From assembly GCF_003852515.1 (NCBI RefSeq), contig NZ_QAJK01000081.1:8775-52206 (forward strand): 43,432 bases of DNA, in the 5' to 3' direction. Under the pieces are notes generated by a model. The model was not told the DNA's origin. It searched no databases and saw nothing but the letters and a program-made list of their open reading frames with translations. Shown piece by piece: positions 8,039 through 16,272 of this stretch. How positions within the stretch are numbered: position 1 is the stretch's first letter; the number at the start of each line of letters is the position of its first letter. Source of the stretch: Variovorax sp. KBW07 (GTDB taxonomy: Bacteria > Pseudomonadota > Gammaproteobacteria > Burkholderiales > Burkholderiaceae_C). Position numbers and translations under genes: made by a program.

Positions 8039-10111
8039 ATGCGTTGGACGGTGATCGAACATGCCGGCAGGCCGGTGACAGCGGGGCCGTCGGCACTGCT
8101 CGCCGCACCGGGCGGAACCATCGGGCGCAGCCCCGACAACCACCTCGTGCTGCCCGACGAGCAGCGGCAGATCTCGCGCCTGCAGGCCACCGTGCGCTTC
8201 GACGAAGACGGCGTGGCCGTGCTGCGCAACATGAGCGCGGTGCTGCCCATCAGCGTCAACGGACGCACGCTGGCGCACGAACAGGAATCGCGCGTGGCCG
8301 ATGGCGACCACGTGGCCATCGGGAGCTATCTGCTGGAGGCCGCGAGTGCGCTGCATGCGGCGCCTGTGATTGCTGCGGTGCCACCGCCTGCGCCTGCGCC
8401 ATTGCAGCCGCCGCCACCAGCGCCTGCAGTACCGATGCCAATGCCCATGCCGTCGCCGGTTTCGAGCCATGCGCATGCGATGCCGGCGGATCCGCTCGGC
8501 GCCTTGCTGCCGGCGTCGCCCGCTTCCGATGTGTTCTCCGATCTGTTCGGCGCAGGGACGTTGCCCATCGGCGATACGCAACCGACAGTCGCCATGCCGC
8601 CGCCACCCGTGCAGGCACCCGCGCCGCCCCCCGCATTCGCGCCGGAGTTCACACCGGTGCTTGCGCCCCGAGAGCCCTTCGCCGCGCCTGTCGCGGCCCC
8701 CATGCAAGCGCCGGCGCCCCACGCAACACCGAGGACAAGCGCGCCGCCGCCGACGCATTCGTCGTCATCGCAGATTCCTTCCGCGGAAGACTGGGACGCC
8801 ATTCTTGCCAACGCGCCACGGCGCGTCGACAGCGCGCCCGCGCCCATGCCCGACCCCATGGCGCACGAGCCCTTCGAGCTGCCGTCGCAGGCGCGCAGGA
8901 ACCCGGTCGATCCGCTCGCGGAACTGAACCCGCATGCGGCCAACGACATGTCGGACGTGGCGCTCAAGCGCGGCGTCGATCCGCTGTCTTTCTTTGCGAA
9001 CGACGACAGCGCGCCTTCACCGCTGTCCGATCCGCGCCCCACCGCGCTCACGCACGACCAGCCGCTGCTCGGCGAAGCGCATCCCGCGTTCGACCTGCTG
9101 GCCCGGCCTGCGCCGCAGGTGCCGACGGGGTACAGCCACGCGAACCACACGCGCGAAGTGGCGGCGCAGTTCCGGCCGCCGAATCCGGTCGCCGCGCCAG
9201 CGCCTGTGCGCGCGCCCGCGCCTGTTGCGGAGCCGGTGAAAGTGGACGCACCGCCGCCGCCACCACCACCTCCTCCAGCACCGCAACCCGTCGTGCAGGA
9301 AGCCCCTCCGGCGCCACCGCCCGTTGTCGCCCCGCCCGTGGTGGCCGAAACGCCGGTGGTTGTCGAAGCACCGACAGCCGCGACAGCCACGCCTGTTGCC
9401 CCTGAACCCGCAGCCCAGCCCGCTCCCGTTGCCGCGCCCATCGCATCTCCCACGGCGGTGGCTGCGGCGTCTGCCGCGGCCGCGCCATCCGCGTTGTCCC
9501 ACGCCTCATCCGAAGCCCTCTTCAAGGCCTTCCTCGAAGGCGCCGGCGTGCCCGACGTCGCGGGCCAGCAGCCGTTCGACATCGAGGCCATGCAACGCCT
9601 GGGCCGCCTGATGCGCGCATTCACCGACGGCACCATCGAGCTGCTGTCGTCGCGCGCGATGCTCAAGCGCGAGGTGCGCGCCGAGATCACGATGATCGTG
9701 GACGAAGAGAACAACCCCTTCAAGATCCTGCCCAACGGCCGCGCCGTGCTGATGCAGATGTTCGGCGCGCGCATGCCCGGCTTCCTCACGCCCGAGGCCG
9801 CCGTGCACGATGCGCTCGGCGACCTGCAATCGCACCAGCTCGGCATGGTGGCCGGCATGCGTGCCGCCCTGCTCACGCTGCTGCAGCGCTTCGACCCCAC
9901 CGCGCTGGCCCGCGACACGCCGCACGACGGCAGCTTCGGCGAGAAGGTGCTGCCGGGCGGGCGCGAGGCGCGGTTGTGGCGACAGCTGCAGGCGCTGCAT
10001 GCGGACACCACCGCGGCGGTTGAAGACGATTTCCAGGCCGTCTTCGGCCGGGCCTTCCAGCAGGCCTACGACAAGGAAATGGAACGGCTGAAGGAGGCGC
10101 GCCGTGCTTGA
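8039..10111 (+). CDS. tagH: T6SS FHA-domain protein TagH (ImpI type)
   Basis: TagH-type FHA proteins act in the threonine-phosphorylation pathway that switches some T6SSs on. The 690 residues comprise an N-terminal FHA domain (about 1-100, with GRS at 29-31), a very long proline/alanine-rich linker (about 105-480, including a run of consecutive prolines), and a C-terminal domain typical of T6SS FHA proteins (about 490-690; motifs VRAEITMIVDEENNPFK, AVLMQMFG). The usual FHA S-x-x-H is S46-R-L-Q49 here, so the histidine is replaced. ATG 8039 has GGAGG upstream. The 3' end overlaps pppA by eight bases. No Fha kinase partner is seen in the window. Confidence 0.9.
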   Translation: MRWTVIEHAGRPVTAGPSALLAAPGGTIGRSPDNHLVLPDEQRQISRLQATVRFDEDGVAVLRNMSAVLPISVNGRTLAHEQESRVADGDHVAIGSYLLEAASALHAAPVIAAVPPPAPAPLQPPPPAPAVPMPMPMPSPVSSHAHAMPADPLGALLPASPASDVFSDLFGAGTLPIGDTQPTVAMPPPPVQAPAPPPAFAPEFTPVLAPREPFAAPVAAPMQAPAPHATPRTSAPPPTHSSSSQIPSAEDWDAILANAPRRVDSAPAPMPDPMAHEPFELPSQARRNPVDPLAELNPHAANDMSDVALKRGVDPLSFFANDDSAPSPLSDPRPTALTHDQPLLGEAHPAFDLLARPAPQVPTGYSHANHTREVAAQFRPPNPVAAPAPVRAPAPVAEPVKVDAPPPPPPPPPAPQPVVQEAPPAPPPVVAPPVVAETPVVVEAPTAATATPVAPEPAAQPAPVAAPIASPTAVAAASAAAAPSALSHASSEALFKAFLEGAGVPDVAGQQPFDIEAMQRLGRLMRAFTDGTIELLSSRAMLKREVRAEITMIVDEENNPFKILPNGRAVLMQMFGARMPGFLTPEAAVHDALGDLQSHQLGMVAGMRAALLTLLQRFDPTALARDTPHDGSFGEKVLPGGREARLWRQLQALHADTTAAVEDDFQAVFGRAFQQAYDKEMERLKEARRA

Positions 10112-10916
10112 AGCCGCCCGTGCTTTCGCCGTGCCCATCTCGACCTCGCAGTTCTCCTGCGTGGGCGAGCGCAGCGGCAACCAGGACGCCATCGGCTACC
10201 ACCTCGATGAACGCAACGGCTGCTTCGTGGTGAGCGACGGCGTCGGCGGCAACGCGGGCGGCGAGCTGGCCTCGCGCATTGCCGTCGATACCGCGCTCGA
10301 CACCTTCGTCATTGCGCCGTCGCTCGACGCCGGCACCGTGCAGCGCTGCGTGAAGGCGGCCAACGACGCCATCCTGGAGAAGCAGCGAGAGCTGGCCGAC
10401 CAGAGCAAGATGAGCGCCACCTTCGTCTCGCTGTTCGTCGACCGCGCCACCAACCAGGCCTGCTGGGCCCACGTGGGCGACAGCCGCCTGTACTGGTTCC
10501 GCCGCGGCGCGCTGATGCAGCGCACCGAAGACCACAGCCTCTCCGAGCGCTCGGGCGACGCGGCCGCGAGCCACCAGAACGGCGGCGAGCGGCTGGTAAA
10601 AACCAACCTGCTGTACCGCGCGCTCGGCGCGCGCGCCACGGCCGAGGCCACCATCACCGCATCGCAGCGCCTGGCCGATGGCGATGCCTTCCTGCTGTGC
10701 ACCGATGGCCTGTGGCAGCTGATCTCGCAGCAGGTCATGGAGCGCTCGCTGCAACTGGCCGACAGCGCCGAAGAGTGGTTGGCACTGCTGCGCCGCGCGG
10801 CCGAGGCCAAGGCCGACGAATCGCGCGACAACTACTCGGCGCTGGCCGTGTGGGTCGGGTTTCCGCAGCAGGTGACGCTGGCCGGAACCGCGTCGCCCCG
10901 GGCGACGACGACCTAG
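10104..10916 (+). CDS. pppA: T6SS-associated PP2C-family protein phosphatase PppA
   Basis: PppA removes phosphate from the T6SS FHA protein and opposes the kinase PpkA. The 270-residue protein is a complete PP2C domain. The metal-binding residues are visible: D28 in GNQD, D45 in SDGVGG, D201 in CTDGLW and D242 in DNYS; HVGDSRLYWFR is also typical. The start is GTG 10104 inside the end of tagH, with AAGGAGG nearby, so the two are coupled. PpkA and TagF, which often sit next to PppA, are absent here; the kinase may be elsewhere or lost. The gene converges on the DUF4150 gene with only 16 bp between the stops and no obvious terminator. Confidence 0.93.
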   Translation: MLEAARAFAVPISTSQFSCVGERSGNQDAIGYHLDERNGCFVVSDGVGGNAGGELASRIAVDTALDTFVIAPSLDAGTVQRCVKAANDAILEKQRELADQSKMSATFVSLFVDRATNQACWAHVGDSRLYWFRRGALMQRTEDHSLSERSGDAAASHQNGGERLVKTNLLYRALGARATAEATITASQRLADGDAFLLCTDGLWQLISQQVMERSLQLADSAEEWLALLRRAAEAKADESRDNYSALAVWVGFPQQVTLAGTASPRATTT

Positions 10917-10932
10917 CAGTGCCCCAAGCCGC

Positions 10933-11319
10933 TCAGGCGGCGAGCATCAACACCTTGAACTGGCTCGGCACGATGCGCATGCCGACCATGTTCGTGGAGT
11001 TCTGCAGGGTCAGGCTCGTCATGCGCGTGGCCGGCGTTCCCTTCAGGAGAATCGTGAAGGCGCCCGTCAGGTGGCGCGACTGGCCCATGACCGTCTGCGA
11101 CACCACGCCCATCACCACGCCCGCGTTGTCGCCGTTGGTCAGCGGCGTGACGGTGGCCATGTTGTGCGCCGGCGTGCACATGTAGAGGATGTTGTAGGCG
11201 TTCGGAATCGCGGTCGGGCCGAGCGCGAAGTCCGGGTAGGGAATGGGAATGGCCGGCGGTGTCTTGCACACGTCGGGAAACGCGAGGTCCATTCCCATCA
11301 TCTGGCAGTTGGCGAACAT
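10933..11319 (-). CDS. DUF4150 PAAR-like T6SS tip protein
   Basis: A 128-residue protein matching the DUF4150 (PAAR-like) family. The start (MFANCQMMGMDLAFPDVCKTP) and the segment PIPYPDFALGPTAIPNAYN are typical. PAAR-like proteins sharpen the VgrG spike and carry effectors. This one is a bare tip domain: it ends soon after the core, with no fused toxin. ATG 11319 has AAGGAG upstream. It is the last gene of the long T6SS unit, 30 bp after the DUF3540 gene. In known systems DUF4150 and DUF2169 genes travel with an effector, but none follows here. Confidence 0.87.
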   Translation of the reverse strand: MFANCQMMGMDLAFPDVCKTPPAIPIPYPDFALGPTAIPNAYNILYMCTPAHNMATVTPLTNGDNAGVVMGVVSQTVMGQSRHLTGAFTILLKGTPATRMTSLTLQNSTNMVGMRIVPSQFKVLMLAA

Positions 11320-11349
11320 GTCGTGTGTCTCCTTGAATCCAGAAAGAAA

Positions 11350-12054
11350 TCAGCCCATGTGGATCTGGCTGCCATCGACCTTGACGATTTCCTTCGCCGT
11401 CACGACCGTGTTCTTGCCGTGCACCCGCGCGATCTGCGCCGCCTCGTAGTCGATGCGTCCCGCCCGCAGCTGCTCCACGTCTTCGGTCATGCGAAAGGCC
11501 GTCTTGCTCAGGTGCACCAGGCGGTCCACCACGGCTTCGTACACACGGCCGATGACGCGCATGGAGAGCACCGTGGCCTCGGCCTCTTCGCCCTGGTAGC
11601 GCAGCCGGCCCACATGGCACTCGGCGTCTTCCGCGTCGATTCGTAGCCGGGGCGCCGCCATCTCCACGCCCTGTTCCGCGCGCAGCGCGACCTGCGTCTT
11701 GCTCTCGATGCGGACGGCCCCGCGGTCCGAGGCCAGCGTCAGGTCGCCCGCCACGTCGATGCGCGAGGCGCTGGCGTCGGCCTGCTCGGCCACCGCCGTC
11801 AGGTAGAGCCGGTTGGCGTCCGGCCCCGTCACCAGCACGGTGTCGCCGATGGCGGGCCGCAAGAGGCAGCTGGCGGCCCGCGTGCAGCGCAGCAGCTGCC
11901 GGCCGTCGCAGAGCACGCTGTAGACGCCGCCGGGCAATGCGCCGGTGACGGTGCCCATGGCATTGACCATGCCGCCGCCCTGCACCGGCTCGTGCGCGGC
12001 CTCCCGCCATGCATCGTCACGAACGGCTGCGGAAGAAAGAACGCGTGGGGTCAT
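11350..12054 (-). CDS. DUF3540 domain protein (T6SS delivery cassette)
   Basis: This 234-residue protein has the look of the DUF3540 family, which accompanies DUF2169, pentapeptide and DUF4150 genes in T6SS loci. The first half has a beta-rich OB-like pattern (GTVTGALPGGVYSVLCDGRQ, IGDTVLVTG). The second half has short repeating beta strands (GDLTLASDRGAVRIESKTQ, RIDAEDAECHVGRLRYQ) and ends ISKG-like with KEIVKVDGSQIHMG. Its biochemical role is unknown to me; a spike or adaptor role is inferred from context. A longer frame exists upstream, but ATG 12054 follows the pentapeptide stop by 16 bp and fits the family N-terminus. Confidence 0.8.
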   Translation of the reverse strand: MTPRVLSSAAVRDDAWREAAHEPVQGGGMVNAMGTVTGALPGGVYSVLCDGRQLLRCTRAASCLLRPAIGDTVLVTGPDANRLYLTAVAEQADASASRIDVAGDLTLASDRGAVRIESKTQVALRAEQGVEMAAPRLRIDAEDAECHVGRLRYQGEEAEATVLSMRVIGRVYEAVVDRLVHLSKTAFRMTEDVEQLRAGRIDYEAAQIARVHGKNTVVTAKEIVKVDGSQIHMG

Positions 12055-12070
12055 GGTGAGCTCGCAGGTT

Positions 12071-13147
12071 TCATTGGCGATGAGCGCCGGCGCGCGCGGG
12101 GCGGCGCGCCGAAAACTCCTCGGCCGCAAACAGGTCGGGGTCGTTGGGCAGCAGGCCGCCGCGGTCGCCGTACCGCGTACCTTCCTGCTGCGCGCGGTGC
12201 ACCTTCGTGCGCAGGAAGTGCGCGCCGCGCAGGTCGGCGTTGCACAGGTCGGCATGCGAAAAGTCGGCATAGGTGAGGTCGGCCCGTGCGAAGACCGCGC
12301 CTGCGCAACCGGCCCGATGGAAGATGCACTGCTCCAGCTTCGCATCCGAGAAGTCCGTGCCTTGAAGCTGTGCTTCGACCCAGATGCTCTGGCTGAAATT
12401 GGACGCGCGGCATGCAACGCCCTTCATCCGCGCGGAAGGGAAAAGGCATTGCGGCGCATGAACCCTGTTCAGGCTTGCGCCCTCGAGCGCGGCACCCTTG
12501 AAGTTGCACTGCATCAGCACGGCGTCGTCGAAGTTGCACCCCTCGAGTTGCGCATCGATGAACTGGCAAAGCAGGAACTTCTGCGCGCTGAAGTTCCGGC
12601 CCGCCAGGTTTGCCTCGACGAACACCGCCTTGTCGAAGCGGCTGTCGCGGAACACGGCAGTGCGAAGGTCCGCCTTGTAGAACACTGTCTTGTGCAGCAG
12701 CGTCGTCGAAAAATCCACGGCATCCAGCGACGTTTCGGAAAACACCAGCGCCTCCGATGCCACATTGACCAGAGAGGCCCGGTCCAGCACGCAATTGGCA
12801 AAGGAAACGATGCCGGCATTCGCGCCGTCGAACCGTGCATCCGACAGATTGCATGCGAAGAAGTTGGCGCCATTCATGGTCGCGCGGGACATCCCGACCG
12901 CGGTCGCGTCGCAGGTCTCCAGCGTGCAGCGGGTGACTACCGCATCGTCCAGTTTCGCGCCCGTGAGCTTGCACTTTCTGAAGATGCTCGAATTCAGCCT
13001 GGCCCCCGACAGATCGGCACCGCTGAGATCGGTCTCGGTAAAGATCCCGCCGGTGAGATCGAGCCCCCGGAAATCCAGGCCCTGCAGTTGCTTTCCCGCA
13101 ATCTCGACGCCGCCGTGGATCATTGCCTGCACATCGGCGGGGCTCAT
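12071..13147 (-). CDS. Pentapeptide-repeat protein (T6SS delivery cassette)
   Basis: A 358-residue protein built almost wholly of A(D/N)LxX-type pentapeptide repeats from about residue 17 to 315 (for example DLSGADLSGARLNSSI and DLTYADFSHADLCNADL), which should fold as a right-handed quadrilateral beta helix. A non-repeat tail of about 40 residues follows. The ATG at 13147 overlaps the stop of the DUF2169 gene (ATGA). The repeats resemble those at the C-terminus of that upstream protein, so the two may have arisen by duplication or fission. Pentapeptide proteins such as Qnr mimic DNA, but here the context points to an adaptor or scaffold in effector loading. The exact role is unknown. Confidence 0.85.
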   Translation of the reverse strand: MSPADVQAMIHGGVEIAGKQLQGLDFRGLDLTGGIFTETDLSGADLSGARLNSSIFRKCKLTGAKLDDAVVTRCTLETCDATAVGMSRATMNGANFFACNLSDARFDGANAGIVSFANCVLDRASLVNVASEALVFSETSLDAVDFSTTLLHKTVFYKADLRTAVFRDSRFDKAVFVEANLAGRNFSAQKFLLCQFIDAQLEGCNFDDAVLMQCNFKGAALEGASLNRVHAPQCLFPSARMKGVACRASNFSQSIWVEAQLQGTDFSDAKLEQCIFHRAGCAGAVFARADLTYADFSHADLCNADLRGAHFLRTKVHRAQQEGTRYGDRGGLLPNDPDLFAAEEFSARRPARAGAHRQ

Positions 13148-15804
13148 GCCGCCTTCTCTTTCTTGCGCTGCGGCACCGTCTTGATCTGTTCGATGTACGC
13201 GCCGTCGAAGCGGGTGCGGTCGTCGACGAGCGACTGCGACACGTCCGCCCTGAACAAATTGGCGCTTCGCAGATCCGCCGATACGAGCAGCGCCTTCTGC
13301 AGAATCGCGCCACTCAGGTCGGCATGCTGCAGCGAGGCACCCGTCAGGTCGGAGCGAACGAACAGCGAGCCCGGCGCATCGGCGCCCGCCATGTTCACCG
13401 AGCGCATCGAAGCACCTGAAAAATCGCTGTTCTCGAGCCGGGCATGCGTGAAATCCGCTTCGTCCAGGGGCATGCCCCTCAGGTTGCAGTCCTTCAGAAG
13501 CGCATCGGCAAAGCGGGCCTTCACCAGGCTGCCCCGGCCCGCGAAGCACGTCGTGGTCATCCGCGCGCCAGAGAAGTCGAGGCCATGGCCGCCTTCCACA
13601 TCGACCCACACGCATGACTCGAGCTCGGCGTTCGCAAAGCTCAGGTCCGACGCGTGGCAATCCGTGATCGACAGCTTGTGGAGCTTCGCGCCATCGAAGC
13701 GATTGCCGCGCAGGATCGACTTTTCGAAGAACGACACCAAGGAAAATTTCGCCTGCTCGAAATTGCAGTCCTCGAAGCTCGCCGCGATGAGATGCAGATC
13801 TTCCAGGGTCGCGGCTGAAAAGTTGCAGCGCAGCGCGCTCAGGTTGTCGAGCGTCGTGCCCTTGAAGCTCGCGCCCGTGAAGTCGGCGCCTTCGCATTGC
13901 GCCAACGCGAGATTGCAGCGGTCGAAAATTGCGCCGCGCAACGAAGTGCCGCGCGTGCGCGCACGCGCCAGCACGGCTTCGCCGAAGTCGGCGTTGTCCA
14001 TGCACGCGTCGCCCAGATCCGCGCCTTCGAGCAGCGCGCGATGCCAGCGTGTATTGCGCAAGTCCATTCCACGGAGGTTCGCCCCCGTGAGGTTCATGCC
14101 GGAGAAATCGCGAGCCCCGGCCATGATGCGTTCGACCTGCGCGCGGACCCGGTCGGCCTGCTCTGGAAGCATCGGATCGGCGGCCTCCTGGTAGTGGGCC
14201 GTGCGCCGGTATGCGGTGCCGAGGTCTTCCTGCGCGCTCTGCGTCACCTTTCTCAGTTCCTCCTGCTTCTGCGCGGACAAGGCAGGCGCGCCGACGGCGG
14301 CGGCCACACCCTCTATGCCACGGACATGCCGCCGCGGATCGAAGTTCGGAGGGCCCTTGCCCTTGGCGGCGTCGGCCCGGGCAAGCAGGGTCGATGTGTC
14401 GAATCCCATCTTCGCCGAGCGATCCGCATTGCGTGTTGCCGCTTGCGCGAGGCTCGTGCGTGCCTGCTCGAGTTTCTGGCGCTGCTCCTGCGCCATCGCC
14501 TTCACCTTGGCCACGAACGCGGGAAGCTCCTTCACCGAGGGTGTCTTCTGCAGCCCCGACTCGGCGGGCATGCGGTACTTGTCGGGGTCTGCCCCCGATG
14601 CCTTCATCGCCGCCGCCAGCCTGGTGCGCTCGCCATCGGCACGCGCCTGCATGTTGCGCGTCAACGGATCGGGCGCGTCGCCTTCGTCGTCCGCATCGAG
14701 CCACGGTCCTATGGCATCGGCCGGCAGCAGTTGATCGTCGCGAAGCACATACAGCGCGCCGTTTTCGGGTTCGCACCGCTGGGCCAGCACCTCGCGGTAG
14801 TACCCGGGTGGCCGGTGCGGCGCAGTGCCCTCTTCCATCGCCGCGATCATGTGGCTGATGTCCGATGCATCGTCTTCCTCGATGCCGATGCTGCCGTGAT
14901 AGATCAGGACCACGCGCTCGAGATGCGGAAAGAACCACGCCGTGGTCAAGCGCAGCGGCACCTCTTCGAACAGGCCGTCCGGCAATTGCCGGCTTGCCGC
15001 CTGCCGCACGACGAAGCACCGTGCCCGCCAGTTCGGCAGCAGGCCCTTTTGCACCGCCGACGCCGGATGCATGTTGCAGATCTCATAGGCCGCGCCCGCC
15101 AGTCCATGCCCGGTGGAGGCGATCCATTGGTCCTCGGGGGCCGCATTGAAGAAATGCCAGTCCATGTCGGTGGAGAAACCAGGGAACAGGTCCTTGCGCC
15201 AGTTGTCGTCGTACTGCCGTCCCATCCGGCCCATCCGTGACGGCCTGGCCAGATCGACGGGCCCCAGTCCGGCCGGCTTCACGGTCTGGCCGGGCCGGCG
15301 CAGCATGTCGCTCGCGTGCTCGATGTTCGGCAGCCTGCGCACACGGATGCCGTTGATGGTTTCATCGTCATGGCCGATGCCCGCGGGATTTTCTGCAAAG
15401 CCCGGTCCGCCGAAGGCCCTGCGCCAGTCCAGCCGGATGTCGTCGAAGGGCTGCGGCTCGCTCGCGCGACCGTCGATCCAGTAGCGGTCTCCGAACACCA
15501 GCAGCGATTTCTTGCAGGCCCCCACCTGCACGCTCACCGCGCATTGCGTCTTGTCCTGCTGATGCCGCGTGTAGGCCGAGCCGGTTACCAGAAACTCCGC
15601 GCCGTCCTTGGGCATCGCAAGGTCCAGCACCGCGTCGCTGCCCAGTTCTTCGCCGACGATCTTCCACAACTCCGGCTCTGGCAACAGCAGCGGTTCGCCC
15701 CGAAGGTTGGTCATGGCGATGCATGTCATCGCGAGGTGCTGCGCGCCGTCCTTCAGGAACGGCCGTGTCATCGTGCTCAGGCGCAGGGGCTTGACGGTCT
15801 TCAT
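13144..15804 (-). CDS. DUF2169-pentapeptide fusion, probable T6SS effector adaptor
   Basis: The 886-residue protein has an N-terminal DUF2169 domain (about 1-330; motifs DIRLDWRRAFGG, ATGHGLAGAAYE-like, DWHFFNAAPEDQ), a charged helical linker (about 380-540, rich in A, K, E and Q) and a C-terminal pentapeptide-repeat beta helix (about 565-870). DUF2169 proteins act as chaperones or adaptors that load effectors on PAAR tips; TecT of Pseudomonas aeruginosa is the known example. The ATG overlaps the stop of the preceding small membrane protein gene, and the stop overlaps the next start, so three genes are chained by ATGA junctions. No cognate toxin gene is recognisable beside it. Confidence 0.87.
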   Translation of the reverse strand: MKTVKPLRLSTMTRPFLKDGAQHLAMTCIAMTNLRGEPLLLPEPELWKIVGEELGSDAVLDLAMPKDGAEFLVTGSAYTRHQQDKTQCAVSVQVGACKKSLLVFGDRYWIDGRASEPQPFDDIRLDWRRAFGGPGFAENPAGIGHDDETINGIRVRRLPNIEHASDMLRRPGQTVKPAGLGPVDLARPSRMGRMGRQYDDNWRKDLFPGFSTDMDWHFFNAAPEDQWIASTGHGLAGAAYEICNMHPASAVQKGLLPNWRARCFVVRQAASRQLPDGLFEEVPLRLTTAWFFPHLERVVLIYHGSIGIEEDDASDISHMIAAMEEGTAPHRPPGYYREVLAQRCEPENGALYVLRDDQLLPADAIGPWLDADDEGDAPDPLTRNMQARADGERTRLAAAMKASGADPDKYRMPAESGLQKTPSVKELPAFVAKVKAMAQEQRQKLEQARTSLAQAATRNADRSAKMGFDTSTLLARADAAKGKGPPNFDPRRHVRGIEGVAAAVGAPALSAQKQEELRKVTQSAQEDLGTAYRRTAHYQEAADPMLPEQADRVRAQVERIMAGARDFSGMNLTGANLRGMDLRNTRWHRALLEGADLGDACMDNADFGEAVLARARTRGTSLRGAIFDRCNLALAQCEGADFTGASFKGTTLDNLSALRCNFSAATLEDLHLIAASFEDCNFEQAKFSLVSFFEKSILRGNRFDGAKLHKLSITDCHASDLSFANAELESCVWVDVEGGHGLDFSGARMTTTCFAGRGSLVKARFADALLKDCNLRGMPLDEADFTHARLENSDFSGASMRSVNMAGADAPGSLFVRSDLTGASLQHADLSGAILQKALLVSADLRSANLFRADVSQSLVDDRTRFDGAYIEQIKTVPQRKKEKAA

Positions 15805-16241
15805 CGTGGGGCGCTCAGCGGTATTTCCAGGAGCGTGCGCTCGCGATCGATGGCAACGGACGCCGGGGCCTCTTTCGAATAGAGGATGGCCACCCTTCGC
15901 CCGGTCGCGAAATTGGCGAGCAGCACGGATTCGATGAATGCCGATATCTCGGCCTCGTGCATGGCACCCGATGCATCCTCGTAGGCAAGCCGCACGTCGA
16001 CCGCCGACATCTCGATGGCGTGGCGGCCGTTGGTGACCAGCCGACTCGGCGGCCTCGACAGGTGCAACACCACGCCCTCGCCGCGAACGCCCTCGGTGCG
16101 CAGGGCATTCCAGGCGTTTTCATCCGCCGCATACCGCGCGCTCTCCGGCCTGGCCGAGCGCGGCCAGAAAAACATGAAGGCGACGGCGATGAAGCAGATA
16201 CCCAGGATGAGTACGACGCCAAGAGTGCTCCACCCGTTCAT
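15801..16241 (-). CDS. Small membrane-anchored protein, DUF3592-like
   Basis: A 146-residue protein with one N-terminal membrane helix (about residues 6-26, WSTLGVVLILGICFIAVAFM) and a soluble beta-rich domain. The pattern GEGVVLHL ... VDVRLAYEDASGAMHEAEIS ... FATGRRVAILYSKEAP resembles DUF3592-type domains, in which a G-x-V strand, a Y-x-D-x-x-G hairpin and a V-x-Y-x-x-x-x-P strand recur. It lies between vgrG and the DUF2169 gene, 31 bp after vgrG, and overlaps the next start. No strong ribosome site is visible. Its place would suit an immunity or accessory protein, but nothing in the sequence proves this. Confidence 0.65.
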   Translation of the reverse strand: MNGWSTLGVVLILGICFIAVAFMFFWPRSARPESARYAADENAWNALRTEGVRGEGVVLHLSRPPSRLVTNGRHAIEMSAVDVRLAYEDASGAMHEAEISAFIESVLLANFATGRRVAILYSKEAPASVAIDRERTLLEIPLSAPR

Positions 16242-16272
16242 CGGGAATCGGCCCGTTGGATTTCGTGCCCCA

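Noticed and set aside
8400-9500. Tandem repeat or recombination hotspot in tagH
   Set aside because: The repetitive look comes from a proline/alanine-rich disordered linker; no exact tandem unit of fixed length was seen.
10917-10932. Bidirectional terminator between pppA and the DUF4150 gene
   Set aside because: The 16-bp gap has no inverted repeat or T-run; termination must rely on Rho or on sequences inside the genes.
12071-13147. Qnr-type quinolone resistance pentapeptide protein
   Set aside because: Repeats are of the same broad type, but the gene is chained by overlap to the DUF2169 gene within a T6SS cassette, and the size (358 residues) and tail do not fit Qnr.
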